In this document: one piece after another, positions 20,561-32,635 of the stretch
How positions within the stretch are numbered: position 1 is the first letter of the stretch
Layout: the number at the start of each line of letters is the position of its first letter
DNA from: Pseudisothecium myosuroides
Taxonomy: Eukaryota > Streptophyta > Bryopsida > Hypnales > Lembophyllaceae
DNA length: 64,000 nucleotides
Assembly: GCA_951799445.1 (NCBI GenBank)
Contig: CATOGU010000108.1
Coordinates: 434,001 to 498,000 of the forward strand
Reading direction: 5' to 3'
Made by a program: the position numbers and the translations under genes
The notes under the pieces: generated by a model
Told to the model about the DNA's origin: nothing
Databases searched by the model: none
The model's input: only the letters and a program-made list of their open reading frames with translations

Positions 20561-21465
20561 ACCCAACATTGTCCTTGTCATTATCCCAGACGAATCAGAC
20601 TTGAGGTGAACCAGCCCATGCCAAGCAAATCACCCCATCATGCCAGGCACCTAGAGAATTGCCCATTGCACTTTTACATCGGCCCATGACAAACTTTTTT
20701 CAACAACTGAGTGGGGTTAGAACTGTATTCGATAGATTCGTCGCCTGGGAGGTGCCCCAGAAGTGACTAGCGATTGTCCTGGGACACTAACTACTTTTTA
20801 GTGCAAATAGGGAGTGGAGAGTTATTTTTTAATTCTATCGTGTCATGTCCATCCTAAGAAATCTCGGAGCCTCGTCAAAAAATCTTTTGATTGCATCAGG
20901 TGGTTAGATGACTATCATGGAACCACTTTTCTGCTCATTTGGGGCAGTCTACGAACTCTTCTCAGCCAGCTTCAACAGACTTCAACAATTCATAGTAAAT
21001 TCACATTTTTATCCGAAACACAAAATTTGAACCGTTCTCTGCGTGCCTCATGTTCATCTCCGGGTGGATGCATGGTTGAGTGGACCAAAGGTGGCGGAAG
21101 TCCATATCCATAGAACTTAATATAAGGCTGACCCGCAGTATTTACAGTGACCATAAAGAAAGAATACTATACCCATGCATATATAGGCCACATCCTACTT
21201 CATGGAATTAAATTCAGCACCTACTAAATCTACATGTCGTATGGCTCAGTTCTACCTTCAAGGTTGACAAAAGCAAAGCAAATTGACTGGTAGTGAAATC
21301 CCTATTTTTGGCCAAAAGACTGTTATTACTCAAATACTTTCAGAGTTATACATTCATCTAAAGAAAAGAAATAGATTCATGAAGTAATGAAAGAGTGCAT
21401 ATAACGCCCACTTCTTATTTTATGGGATTAATTAGTGCTCATTAGCGACATGAAATTAATATACC
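20561..21465. other. Unique intergenic sequence; no gene seen
   Basis: There are short open stretches only (for example 20814-21113), without motifs or splice context. Confidence 0.4.
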
Positions 21466-21469
21466 ATTA

Positions 21470-21968
21470 TTCCAGAAGCTTGGGATTGCACCAAACTTTT
21501 GTAAAAAAAAATTGGAAATGATTTAATATCCTAAAGTTTGGGCTTGCACCAAACTTCTGTAAAAAATATAGGAAATGATTTAATATCCTAAAGTTTGGGC
21601 TTGCACCAAACTTTTGTAAAAAAAATAGGAAATGGTTTAATATCCTAAAGTTTGGGCTTGCACTAGACTTTTGTAAAGAATATAGGAAATGATTTAATAT
21701 CCTAAAGTTTGGGCTTGCACCAAACTTTTGTAAAAAAAATAGGAAATGGTTTAATATCCTAAAGTTTGGGCTTGCACCAGACTTTTGCAAAAAAAAATAG
21801 GAAATGATTTGATATCCTAAAGTTTGGGCTTGCACCAAACTTTTGTAAAAAAAAAGGAAATGATTTGATATCCTAAAGTTTGGGCTTGCACCAAAATTTT
21901 GTAAAAAAAATAGGAAATGCTTTAATATCCTAAAGTTTGGGCTTGCACCAGACTTTAAAAAAAAAATA
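21470..21968. repeat. 57-bp tandem array (about nine copies)
   Basis: Units start with GGAAATGATTTAATATCC, then TAAAGTTTGGGCTTGCACC, then AAACTTTTGT and an A-run. Starts are at 21514, 21571, 21628, 21685, 21742, 21800, 21856 and 21913, so the period is 56-58. Because 57 is a multiple of three, a long minus-strand frame appears; this is an artefact of the period. The A-run length causes most of the variation. Confidence 0.92.
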
Positions 21969-22395
21969 GGAAATGAATTATCCACAAGTTTGAATTTCCC
22001 CAAACTTTGTCAAAAAAAATAGGAAATGAATTGTCCACTTGTTTGGATTTCCCCAAACTTTGTCCAAAAAAATAGGAAATGAATTATTAAGAAGTTTGGA
22101 TTTCCCCAAACTTTGGAAAAAAAAAAAGGAAATGAATTGTTCACTTGTTTGGATTTCCCCAAACTTTGTCCAAAAAAATAGGAAATGAATTGTCCACAAG
22201 TTTGGATTTTCCCAAACTTTGTCAAAAAAAATAGGAAATGAATTGTCCACAAGTTTGGATTTCATCAAACTTTGGAACAAAAAATAGGAAATGAATTGTC
22301 CAAAGGTTTGGACTTGCAAGCACCAAACTTTGTCTCAAAAAAAATTAAATGAATTGTTCACAAGTTTGGACTTGCACCAAACTTTTTAAATGGAA
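21969..22395. repeat. 53-bp tandem array (about seven copies) contiguous with the 57-bp array
   Basis: Units begin GGAAATGAATTGTCCAC, then AAGTTTGGATTTCCCC and AAACTTTGTC with an A-run. Starts are at 21969, 22022, 22074, 22128, 22181, 22234 and 22287; later copies drift back toward the TTGCACC form. The two arrays share an ancestor and the second has lost about four bases per unit. Confidence 0.92.
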
Positions 22396-22753
22396 ATCCA
22401 AAATGAATATATTATTATTCCAAAAGTCTTGGCTTGCCCCAAAGTTTTGTCTCAGATAATATTAGATGGTGTATCCAAACGTTTTGGTCATAATAATTGA
22501 AAACACATAGAAGCCTCTATGTTTAATTTACCATATGTACGTTGACTAAATTAAATTAGTGCATAATCAACTTGCACATAGAAGCCTTGGCAACTTAATT
22601 TAGATGCCTGCATGTTGACCCCTGAGCATATGGCCATTAAATTAAATGACCAAGGCACGATCAATTCACAAATACATCCCTTCATAAGTTTTTGGAGAAG
22701 TTACTATGTTCAATGTGGATGCCTAGGTTACAAGGACGGGACGGGTCTTGATT

Positions 22754-22796
22754 ATCCCATATCGTTTGGCGCTAATTGAGTGGGCTCCTATATAAA
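22754..22796 (+). promoter_or_regulatory. Plant snRNA-type promoter: USE-like element and TATA box
   Basis: ATCCCATATCG at 22754-22764 differs by one base from the plant upstream sequence element RTCCCACATCG. TATATAAA follows at 22789-22796. The gap between them is 24 bases. In plants a USE-TATA gap of about 23-24 goes with RNA polymerase III (U6, U3 type) and about 33-34 with polymerase II. The alternative is the TATA region of an LTR. Confidence 0.5.
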
Positions 22797-22819
22797 GGCT
22801 CCTATGTGTTAGTCACTCA

Positions 22820-22905
22820 ACCCGGGGGCCTAAGGGCGGACCATGCCTCAGTCTCATTGAGACGGGGGGAATCTCCATTGGGCCTCCGGACCCCCCCCCC
22901 TTTTT
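22820..22905 (+). ncRNA. Candidate ~80-nt structured Pol III transcript
   Basis: If transcription starts about 23-25 bases after the TATA box, a G/C-rich RNA of ~80 nt would end in T5 at 22901-22905, a usual Pol III stop. The ends can pair (GGGGGCC near 22824 with GGACCCCC near 22888), and an inner hairpin GTCTC-ATT-GAGAC lies near 22851-22863. The local composition (C10 run, G-rich) stands out from AT-rich flanks. It does not resemble U6, U3, 7SL, MRP or a tRNA as far as I can see, and no telomerase-type template is present. Evidence is promoter spacing plus structure only. Confidence 0.35.
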
Positions 22906-24340
22906 GTTCTTTCTGAAATGGACAAACGTGTTAATTAGAGTAGGTAAATGTCACATGTCAAACTATATAGTTTAGGCCTCCAATTCAAATTCTATTGAAA
23001 CTAATACATGATGTTTTGATTTAAATCCTAAATTTATCACATGTGGCCACAATTGAAAGTGGTCAAAAAATAGTACAATTGAATGCAAACAATGTGGCCT
23101 AATGTTGGAGTTGCAGTGTATTCAAGTGACGCTTCTTATTTTATTGATTCATTAATTCATACAAGGGTGGAGGCCAACAGTCATGGAGAATTTAAAAGGA
23201 CGCCCTTGTGCCCTTACTCCTCATTAAACTTGAATTCATAGAATTACCAGTCTCACTAATCTTTTTGAGAAATGGACCATATACATGTTCTACATGGAAG
23301 AGCTTGGAATCAATTCACATTTTAGATCACCCAGATGGGACTTCTTCCAAGAAATTGATAATGGATTCAGAACATCAATCTTTTGATTGGACAAACACCT
23401 AGTTTAATTAACTGACTACCCTAAATTTTAACATTCAGACAAGGGTCGTTTCATTACCATTTTGTACGTGAGTTCATTCCAACAAATTTAGGAAAACTGC
23501 TTGTATCCTATACCGGTAATTTTGATTTCAGGTAGGGTCTCAGATGTCGATCAAAGGTAGAGAATTTCAAAATTCGATGGGAAGAATGTTATTTCAGAAG
23601 TTGGTGAGCAGAAAGAGTGACTGCATTGTTCCTAGAGCCTGCGGGATGCGGATCTTCATATCCACAAGGTAGTTACACTACAACCAACTACGACCCAATT
23701 GCTTAGCTGTATCTGTGAACCATAATTGCACTGATCTCCATTTCTTTGACGTTCAGTGATACCCAAAAGATCTAACTTCCCGCACTATGAGCAGCACTGC
23801 GCATTTCTATGACATTGAGTCACCGACAAATCACCCATGTTGAGGACCACACCCATGCAGCTCTATAGAGAGTCCCTGGAACTCATACAAACCACCGAGG
23901 CTTTCGTTTGACACCATTCTAAGTTACATTTTGAAACTTCATTTATCCCCTGCCACGTTCCTAAAACTTGCAAGTGCAAAGTCCGTCAAACCTCATTCAA
24001 ATCACCCCCTTCCACAATACAGTATCGTTCCAATTTGGTGTTTCATTGGAGGGACATGCCCGAAGGCACGTCCCAAAGAAAAAAATGCCCCGCCAAGCAT
24101 GGCAGGCTGTGGGTGATGGCCACGCACATCCTTTTCTATTTTCTCTTTGCATATTTGGTTTGATCCCTAAACCCAAAAATAATATCGACAATGATAACCA
24201 TGATAATAATAATATTGATAATCATTTCAATGTCAGAATGGGTGTTGTTTTGGGTGAGTGACGATGATAAGTTTGATGCCAGCGTGTCTGGTTGGGCTTG
24301 GCTCCTGACGACTGAGCTGATTCCTCCCTTCATTTTTAAC
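22906..24340. other. Intergenic; no gene seen
   Basis: This part holds short ORFs lacking motifs (23208-23402, 23931-24116). There is no repeat structure of note. Confidence 0.4.
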
Positions 24341-24341
24341 T

Positions 24342-24421
24342 GATTGGTGTGAGTGAGTGTGTGTGTGTGTGTGTGTTGCGATTCGACTTTTTCCTCCCTT
24401 CTTTTTTTTTTTTTTTTTTTT
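24342..24421. repeat. GT microsatellite and T-run
   Basis: A (GTGA)n/(GT)n tract at about 24348-24377 is followed after a short spacer by about twenty T at 24402-24421. Confidence 0.85.
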
Positions 24422-24714
24422 ACCAGTTTTTTCAATTTTTTTAAAGGACTTTTTCAAATTTGACACCAGGAATGAAATCAAAGCCGGGGCTGACTGGCAG
24501 GGAGGTCCCGGAATGATGAGTTTGTCAAGGTACAACCCTCTATTTCCAACTCCAGTTTAGTTAACCCTGAACCCGCGCTAATTTTGTTGGGGATGGAGAG
24601 GACAGAGAGGAAAGAGCGACGCCCACTTCCGTCAACTCCATTGCCCTGGCACTCATTTTCTGAAAAAAATGGTTGTGTTTCCATGGAGACGTGCAGGACA
24701 GAAGAATAGCGTCG

Positions 24715-24885
24715 TCCTACACGACTGCCAGTGGTATTTAGTATTCACATGCGGACAACTCCCAGTCATTTTTTGTTGATTGCCATGCCCATGCAGAAAA
24801 CTGCAAGTCGTCTTGTGTGTGCCATGCACGCGCAATTAACTGCCGGTATTTTTGTGTTGATTGTCGCATGCAGGTGTATCTCCTC
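24715..24885. repeat. Inverted copies of the dispersed unit seen at 18.96 and 19.87 kb
   Basis: The words GACTGCCAGTGGTATTTAGT, TTTTTGTTGATTGCCATGCCC and TTAACTGCCGGTATTTTTGT with GTTGATTGTCGCATGC are reverse complements of the unit at 18955-19110. Two or three tandem diverged copies of about 60 bases are present. Confidence 0.55.
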
Positions 24886-26125
24886 TCGTCTTCGATCTAG
24901 ACTACAACCGAGCTACGGAAGCAGGAGGTACCAACTCGGAGCTTAGTTGATGACGATCTCATTTTGGATTTCCATGCGCAAGTACGAATGTTCTCTGAAG
25001 TACGTGAAAATATGAAAAATACATTCAAATAGGGGAAAAAATACGTGCCTTGTAGGCTGATGAGAATGAGATCCAAATCTCAAAAGGAATTCTTATTGTG
25101 GTTCCCAAAACCCCATTTGACCCCTTCAATGCCCGAGGCCTGTTTTGGGCTTCCTGGATTTTGCTCTAAATTGAACAAAATGCCAACATTTTGATAAGTT
25201 GTATCCATTTTTTTGGAATTGTGACCGTACGAATTCAAACTGGACATGTTAGAGACCTCATAGGAAAAGAAAACACAACAATATCACTTATGGAGCGAAA
25301 GATTACAATGTTTGACCGTGAGGGTGCTCAAACTGCAAAAATCTTTCAATCTTCTTTACGTGAGTCCTCGCATGAGTCAAATCTAAAAAGTTGGTGGTCA
25401 AAAAAATATGAGGTTGAAGGATCTAACTTGTATAACCCCGATCAATTTATGGCTTCCTAAAATCTACTCCACAATTTTTTTGAACGAACTTTGAATGTGA
25501 TTTTTTCTCCAAGATCTAGTGTATTTGAGGCTCATTTCCAAGAGCTCTCGACACTACGGGAATTCAAGATCGCAATGGGTATCCTTGTATAGAAACTTGA
25601 ATAGAAAAATCACTATCATTTATTTTCAAGATCGGATTTTTGGTGCTAAAACTAGACTCCAAGGAGAACTTCCTAAAAATATAAACTACTAAAAATAGCA
25701 ATTGGTTAGGTTTTATTTAACTTCAAAGTTTTGCAAACACCAGATTTGGGTGCCTTGGGCATTTAGGGGTTAACCCTATTTGGGTTCCAGGCCCTGTTTA
25801 ATTGGGGACCCTAAACCCCGTTTTTTTGTTCTAAAGTCGTGTCGATACTGATTTGACCCTGAACCCACGAAACTGTTGAATCAAGGCTAAACACCTGCAA
25901 CCTGGAACCAAGCATTCAAAGAAGTCACAACATTAGTACGAGCGAAATGATACTGTCTTCTAAAATAGATCACGTGATGGACTGAAGAAATCCATCTGGC
26001 TTCGATCAAGCCAAAAAAGCGTAATGTATACCCTGAAACCCTTTGTAACCCTTTGTCCAAGGATGAAACCCATCCATCCCGCCTACAAACGCAATTTTTC
26101 TTTTTCAACCCTAAATCCCAAAAAA
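24886..26125. other. Intergenic; no supported gene
   Basis: Open stretches such as 25191-25460 on the plus strand lack any recognisable motif. The base composition is like the surroundings. Confidence 0.4.
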
Positions 26126-26129
26126 CAAG

Positions 26130-26258
26130 GATTATGAACCCCTAAACTAATTTGTAAACCCTAAACGGCGCTACGCGCCAACTGCTGTAGCTACGTGCCT
26201 CACGGCACTGCGCTGCAGGCCCAAACCCTACTCGCTCCGCTCCGTAGGGTTTAGGAAG
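26130..26258. repeat. Dispersed repeat ending in a telomere-like hairpin (copy 2)
   Basis: It matches 20436-20560: TGTAGCTACGTGCCTCACGG, CTGCGCTGCAGGCC, then CCAAACCCTAC, a 12-base loop TCGCTCCGCTCC, and GTAGGGTTTAGG at about 26244-26255. The arm differs from copy 1 by one base, giving a near-perfect stem. Confidence 0.75.
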
Positions 26259-26424
26259 TTCACCCTTCCTGAGTGAACTTCGTTTCCTTTACAAGGGTCA
26301 CCGGGAGGATTCCCGTCCGCCCTGGTCTGGGTGGCCTCTCCTACATTCTACCCCATGCCTTTCATTTATTGGGATGTTTTTATAGTGCGTGTCCAAGCCT
26401 CTTTGTGAGTATCCATTACCCCAT

Positions 26425-29295
26425 GACTGTGTGTTTGGAATCATGGGTTATCCAACTTTTTATGTGCCACGTGATTCATTTTGGTTTGTTTTTTTAATGA
26501 TCTCAAGGAGGAGCGATTGTTAAATTTTCCTACACAAACATTTTCGTTTGTTTTTTACTCCATCTACCATCATCTCAAATGAACATGATGTAGAAGAGAA
26601 ATTACAATTTACGGGTGCAACTTGCACTATTATTTGACATGTAGAATGTTAAATGTTCGGGACCTTGACCCATCAAGTACAAGAAGCTAGAAATTTAATT
26701 TCGGAATGTCATGATGGTGCGTGTTGGAAATCCACGAATAGTTATTTATTTTGAACTATTTTTCACATGTGTTTGGAATCATTTTTTATCCAACTTCTTG
26801 TGCGCCAAATTGTTCATCTTGGTTCCCATTTAAGAAGCGATTTCAAACAAGGGGCAATCATCAAATTACCCAAACGAACATTCACATTTCATTTGTTCTC
26901 CATTTGCCACCATGTCGTGTGAACATGGTGTGAAAAAGACTTTGCAACTCCTACATGCGACTTCTACCATTATTTGACAGGTGAATCGTTAGATTTGTAT
27001 GACTTTGGCCCATAAAGTATGGCGAGATGAAAATGTATTTTAAAATGTTACTGTGGTGCATGCTAGAAAGACCACAAATTTGGATTACTTCTATTTCGAA
27101 CTTGTGTTTGGAATCATTTTTTATCCAACTTCTTGTGGGCCGAACTAAACATTTTGGTTTTTTATTCCAATGAATCAAAACAAGGAGCACTAAACCCTAA
27201 ACTCCGATCCATATTCACGTTCATTTTTTACTCAATTTGCCATCGTCTCACACACATGACGTGGACAAAATTTTCGACAAATGTGATGCAACTATTACCA
27301 AATCTACGTGTGGAATATAAGATTTGCATGACTTTGGCCCCTAAACGACGACAAGTTTTAAATTCAAATCAAGATGCCTTGGTAGTGCAACTAGAATTTT
27401 CACGAATGTGTACATCCGTTCATTCAAAATTTGAATTTGGAATCATTTATTATCTGACATCTTGTGTGCCAAATCATTCATTATGGTTTTCATTTTGATA
27501 GATCCGAACGAAGGGCAATCATTGAATTTCCCAAACTAATATTCCTGCCTACTTTTTATTCAATCCACCATCATCTCACACAGACGTGATGAATGAAGAC
27601 GTTGCAATTTGCACATGCAACTGTTATCCGAATTTGACGTGTAGGAGATTTAGACTTGAGTGTCCTTGGCCCATAAAACAAGCCAAATCTTGGAGTCCAA
27701 AATATTTTTGTGGTGTATGCTTGAAATTTGCAAAATCCACACTACTTAGCTTTTAAATTGAGCTTGAAATCATTTTTGGTCTACGTAGATTCCTTCAGTG
27801 CCACCTAATTGAACTTGGTTTCCGATTTTTTTAACAAAGCGAGCCACGATCATGAAATTTTCCAAATACGTTTTCATCGCCATTTTTTACTTGATTTACC
27901 ATCGTCTCATGTGGGCATGCTGTGACTTGAATTGCAACTTGCACATGCAACAATTACCAGAAGTTGACGGTCAGAATGTTAGATTTGCATGACTTTGGCT
28001 CATAAATGTCGGCATATAAAAACCCTCACCCAAAATATGGTCCTAGTTCATCATAGAGTTTTCTTTTACGTCTATGACCTAGATTTCAAATTACTGTTTG
28101 CAACCATTTGTTGTCTGACCATATCATTTGGGTTTCCATTTTTATTTGTCTCAACAAGGAAAATTCATAAAATCTTCCCAGGCTAATATTCACACTTATT
28201 TTTTCTACTTCATTTACCATCATCTCAGGTAGATAGGATGGGGACAGGAATCTAAGCTTGCACATGCAACTATTACAAAAGGTTGACGTGTAGAATGTTA
28301 GATTTGCATGGCTTTTCCACATGAATGTGAGCGAGCCAAAAATATGATTCATCACATTTTTAATCCTAAACTTCGGAATTTTTTTTTAATGTCTATTATC
28401 TAGATTTAAAATTAGTGATTGGTGTCATTTGTTGTCTAATTTCTAGAGTGCCAAACCATATCATTTGGATTTCCATTTTTATGGATCGAAACAAGGACAG
28501 TCGTTAAATTTTCCAAAACTAATATTCACACTCATTTTTTTGTTAAGCGATTTACCATTTGATCGTCAAAGCATGTGGCTAGGATGTGGATAGAAATCTG
28601 GACTTGTACATGCAACTGTTACAAAAAGTTGACGTGTGGAATGTTAGATTTGCATGACTTTGGCTCATAAAATTCGGTCGACCAAAAAAACACATGTGAC
28701 AAATATTCTCCTGGTTCACCCCCCTGACAAATTTTCACTGGTGTTTTGTTACTTGGATTTCAAATCAGTGTTTGGGATCATTTATTTGTGAGATTCTTCA
28801 CTGCCGAACTATATGAATTGGGTTCCCATTTTTACGGATCGAAAATAATAATCATTAAATTCTCCAAACTAATATGGCCCACTTTTTTTTACTCGACTTG
28901 GCCCTAGCTCATGTGCGCGTGATGTGGATAGAAATTGCAACTTGCACGTGCGACTGTTACCATAATTTGGAATTTAGAATATTGTATTTTACATGACTTT
29001 GGCTCATAAAATATAGTGAGCCAAAAATCTAATTAAAAACATTTACGCAATTCACCCCCGCATTTTCACTAATGTCTATTTCCTAGGTTCCAAGGGAGTG
29101 TTTCTCCTAGCTTCTTGAGAGTCGTACCAAATCATTTGGGCTTCCATTTTTATAAAATTCAAACGAAGAGTAATCGTTAAATTTTCCGAATTTATATTCA
29201 CGCTTGTTTTTTTCAAATGGTTCACTATCATCTCATGTGGCCATGATATGGATAGAGATTGCAACTTGCACATTCAACTCTTACAATAATTCGAC
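26425..29295. repeat. ~330-bp tandem satellite, about nine diverged copies
   Basis: A GTTTGGAATCATTT anchor recurs at 26432, 26771, 27105, 27435, 27762, 28096, 28417, 28769 and 29098, giving spacings of 339, 334, 330, 327, 334, 321, 352 and 329. Each unit also carries TTGGTTTCCATTTT, a CCATCATCTCA(T/C) block with a GTG(A/G)TGTGG block, a GCAACTTGCACATGCAACT block, TTGACGTGTAGAATGTTAGA and TTTGCATGACTTTGGC, in that order. Copies diverge strongly, so the array is old. No protein is encoded. Confidence 0.9.
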
Positions 29296-29299
29296 ATTG

Positions 29300-31735
29300 A
29301 TAGCTTAAGATTCAATCAATGAAAGCCATAGATTTGTCATGTAGGGGGGACAAAAATGAATGGAGTCGCGAGTTCTACAATTTATATGGAGTTCCAGTCC
29401 ATGATAACCCTAAACACTTCCTTACCAAAATAAAATTCGAAAACTCCGAATGAAGTCATCATTTCACTTGGATTTAAAGAATTGACTCGCATTTTAAAAC
29501 TCATGAAATGTATTTGTAAGTGTATCCCTAAAATACATTGAGTTCGTTCTGAACCTCTTAGGTAGAATGTTTGTGCTCGCAAATTGAAATCAAGACCCTG
29601 AAACCTATGTATCTATGAAGAGCCTAAATCGCTAAATAATACATTTTACTGCTTTGTGTTTTGAAGACCAAGATAATAAATGGATGCCCTACATTGTATT
29701 ATTTTCAAAAACGGCAGCAGTGTGAAAAGAAACGACTCAAAAATTCTTTTTGATGTAGGTGCACGTGACTCTTGGTAGTATTCCAATTGGTTGTGTGATT
29801 TAGAAGACCCTAAATTTGCAACTTGTAGGTTCATTTTGCTCATAATTATATAGTACCCCAACTTCCTCACTCTTTTATGTTTATTGATTTGGTACATGTA
29901 AAGTGAATGAACATTATATTTTATTCTTTGATGATGTCATTAATGGTGCAAACTTTTGCATCACTTCAATATTAATGAATTTGAACTTGTGAGGGTGTTT
30001 TGTTTGTACTTATTCATGCTACTTTCATGACTTTTGATTGATTTAATTGTTTTCGATATAGCAATTACAATATTTGGTGCTTTGGAGTCGTTGTACATCA
30101 TGCAAATCTTTGCATGATGTCTACACTATGAAATGTGGTTTCGAACTACTTCATCAATTTGCAACTTCTTGGATCATTTTAATCTTACATGTTGCCTCTG
30201 ATCTCAGACCTTTTTATTAATTGAGTTTAACAAACTGTACCAAACATTATATTTTGATTTTTTATGGACATTATAAATTGCCCAAGTCCTGGTACGGTTC
30301 ATACAAATAGCCCTCGTATATTTTATGGATTTTGATGATAATTTATATGATTCTAATGCAATGCATCTTGACCGATACATTTATTACTTTGGAATTTTTT
30401 GGTCTAGGGTTTAAGGAATCACAAGGTTTTGAAAGCAAGTTTAGGGTTTTGTCCGTACACTATTTTTTATGATTTTTGGTTGTGGTGGTCTTTGGATTTT
30501 TTGTAACTTGTGCATGCCACTTGTATTTTTTTTTTCACGTGGGGGTATTGAGATTTAAATGACTCAGTCCCCATAAGTACAATAAAAAATGTAATGGATA
30601 ATCCTTTAATGACAGATGCCCATTTTTGGAAAAATACATGGTCAAAAGAGCAACATACATGGTCAAATCAAATTTGATTTGCCCCTAAACCCTCACCATC
30701 ATCATTGCCTCATGGGCTCTCTACTTCTACATTGATATTTAGGAATTTTACCTTACAAGTTTAAATAGTGATCCAATTTGAAATCAAAATTATGCGTTCT
30801 ATGGATCCAATATTCAACATGATTTTTCGTAGAGGAGATCTTGGAATTTTTTATGACTTGTGTATGTTCCTTGTATTTTTTTTTGACGTGTAGATCATGA
30901 GATTTGAATGACTCGATCACATTAAATACAGTAAATAATATAGAGGATGCTATTTTGTGATTTATGCTCATTTTTAGGCTTGATGGAGTAGAATAGGATT
31001 AATGATCAAATCTAATTTGATCCTTACAAATTTGGATTGTCACCAAAAGCGACTTCCATGAGCCAAATGTGACATTCATTAGTGGGTCCAATCTAATTTG
31101 ACTTTTTAAATTCTGGCCACACACCACAACTTTAATGAGCCCAATGTGATATTTGGTAGTGGTCGAGGTCCATTCCCAGTTGAAAATTTATTTGCAACCC
31201 GTGCATTTAAATTTTTTCGTGAATTAAACGTTCTGTCGATGATTTTCGTAGTTTGAATTGGATGAAATACAACAAAATTTATTTTTTTGAACTTTCCTAG
31301 GCAATTTCGATGATTCAAATGTGTCATTGGTCAATGCTGAAGCTCAAGTTGAAGTTGAAAATTTATTTGCAACTGGTGCCTTTGAGATTTTCACTCTAAA
31401 TACTTTTCCTTATCCACTCGTTTTAATTTTTCATTTCATTTTGTGACTTCTATATGATCCTTCTTTCATCTTTTTTTTAGGGTATTCTTTGAACTTCCTT
31501 TTTGGATGAGTATAACTAAGACATATAGTATTATTTGTATGTGTTCATTTATATATTTGTGTGCTCGTGGAGTCCATACGTTATAAAAACTTTTTATTAT
31601 TCTTTTCGTTGTTTATGCTTTTTGATTTTGATATTCGTATTTATGTCTACGTTTAAGGTAAATCTACATCCTAAACTCTAAAATATGGTGAGGTTTCAAT
31701 ATACATAACATGCATAGTCAACTCCAAGGCGATGA
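29300..31735. other. AT-rich intergenic sequence with weak duplications; no gene
   Basis: A ~345-base diverged direct duplication is visible: 30470-30690 and 30815-31030 share TTTTTTGTAACTTGTGCATG, a CTTGTATTTTTTTTT block and a GAGATTTAAATGACTC block. A shorter one (GTTGAAAATTTATTTGCAAC) recurs at about 31180 and 31350. Confidence 0.45.
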
Positions 31736-31739
31736 AATA

Positions 31740-32635
31740 TTTGAATACAAAAGACCATCATGCATTAGAAGAGCATTTAATAAAATGGGCACTGTATTCA
31801 AACGGTCCACGTTTGAAAATGTCATGGAATTTTGTACGTGAAGGCTTGAATTTCTATTTAGGAAGTTGGAATTGATGTAAGGCATTATATTCCACATGAG
31901 TTTTCATTCTTACCCATTATTTTTAAGAATGCATCTTCACGCAAATTAAAATAAATTGGGAATGAAATATCGTTGTATTTTAAAGGTCCACACTTAAAAA
32001 TGTCATGGGATTTTGTACGTGAAGGCTTGAATTTCTATTTAGGAAGTTGGAATTTGAATTGGGGGTTAGATTTTACATGCATTTTCAATTCTTGCCCATT
32101 TAGAAGTTCATCTTCATGTGAAGTAAAATAAATTGGGAAAAAAATGGCACTGTACTTAAAAGGACCGCATTTGAAAATGTCATGGAATTTTGTACCTGAA
32201 TGCTTTAAATTTCTATTTAAGAAGTCGGGATTAATGTAAGGCATTATATTCTACTGATGAATTTTAATTTTGGGCCGTTTAAGAATTCATCTTCATATGA
32301 ACTAAAATAAATAGGGGATGAAATATCGCTGTATTTTAAAGGTCCACATTTGAAAATGTCATGGGATTTAGTACGTGAATGCTTGAATTTCTATTTAGGA
32401 AGTTGGAATTTGTATTGGGGGTTAGATTTTACATGAATCTAAAATTCTTGCCCATTTAGAAATTCATCTTCGTGTGGAGTAAAATAAATTCATTTAGGAA
32501 TGAAATGAGTTGTGTCCATAAGTGGCCCAACTTTACAAATGTCATGGAATTTAAAACATGGAGGCTTAAATTTCTGTATAGTAAATCCTAATCCCTGACA
32601 CGTGTCAAATACTACATGAATTTTCAATTGTTTAG
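31740..32635. repeat. ~180-bp tandem array, five copies (locus 1)
   Basis: The word GTCATGG within GAAAATGTCATGGAATTTTG recurs at 31821, 32002, 32179, 32359 and 32541 (spacing 177-182). Each unit holds GCTTGAATTTCTATTTAGGA, a TGTAAGGCATTATATTCCAC or GGGGTTAGATTTTACATG variant, and a CATCTTCA..AAATAAAT block. The same unit forms a second array at 39690-40545. Confidence 0.92.

Noticed and set aside
21467..22319. Long minus-strand frames with repeated NFRILNHFLFF-like peptides
   Set aside because: They arise because the 57-bp unit is a multiple of three; the sequence is a plain tandem array with A-runs.
24136..24535. Frames with Lys-rich and His/Thr-rich runs
   Set aside because: Encoded by the GT microsatellite and T-run.
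25887..26108. 73-codon minus-strand frame (SSVHHVIYFRRQYHF)
   Set aside because: No family recognised and no continuation; it abuts a dispersed repeat.
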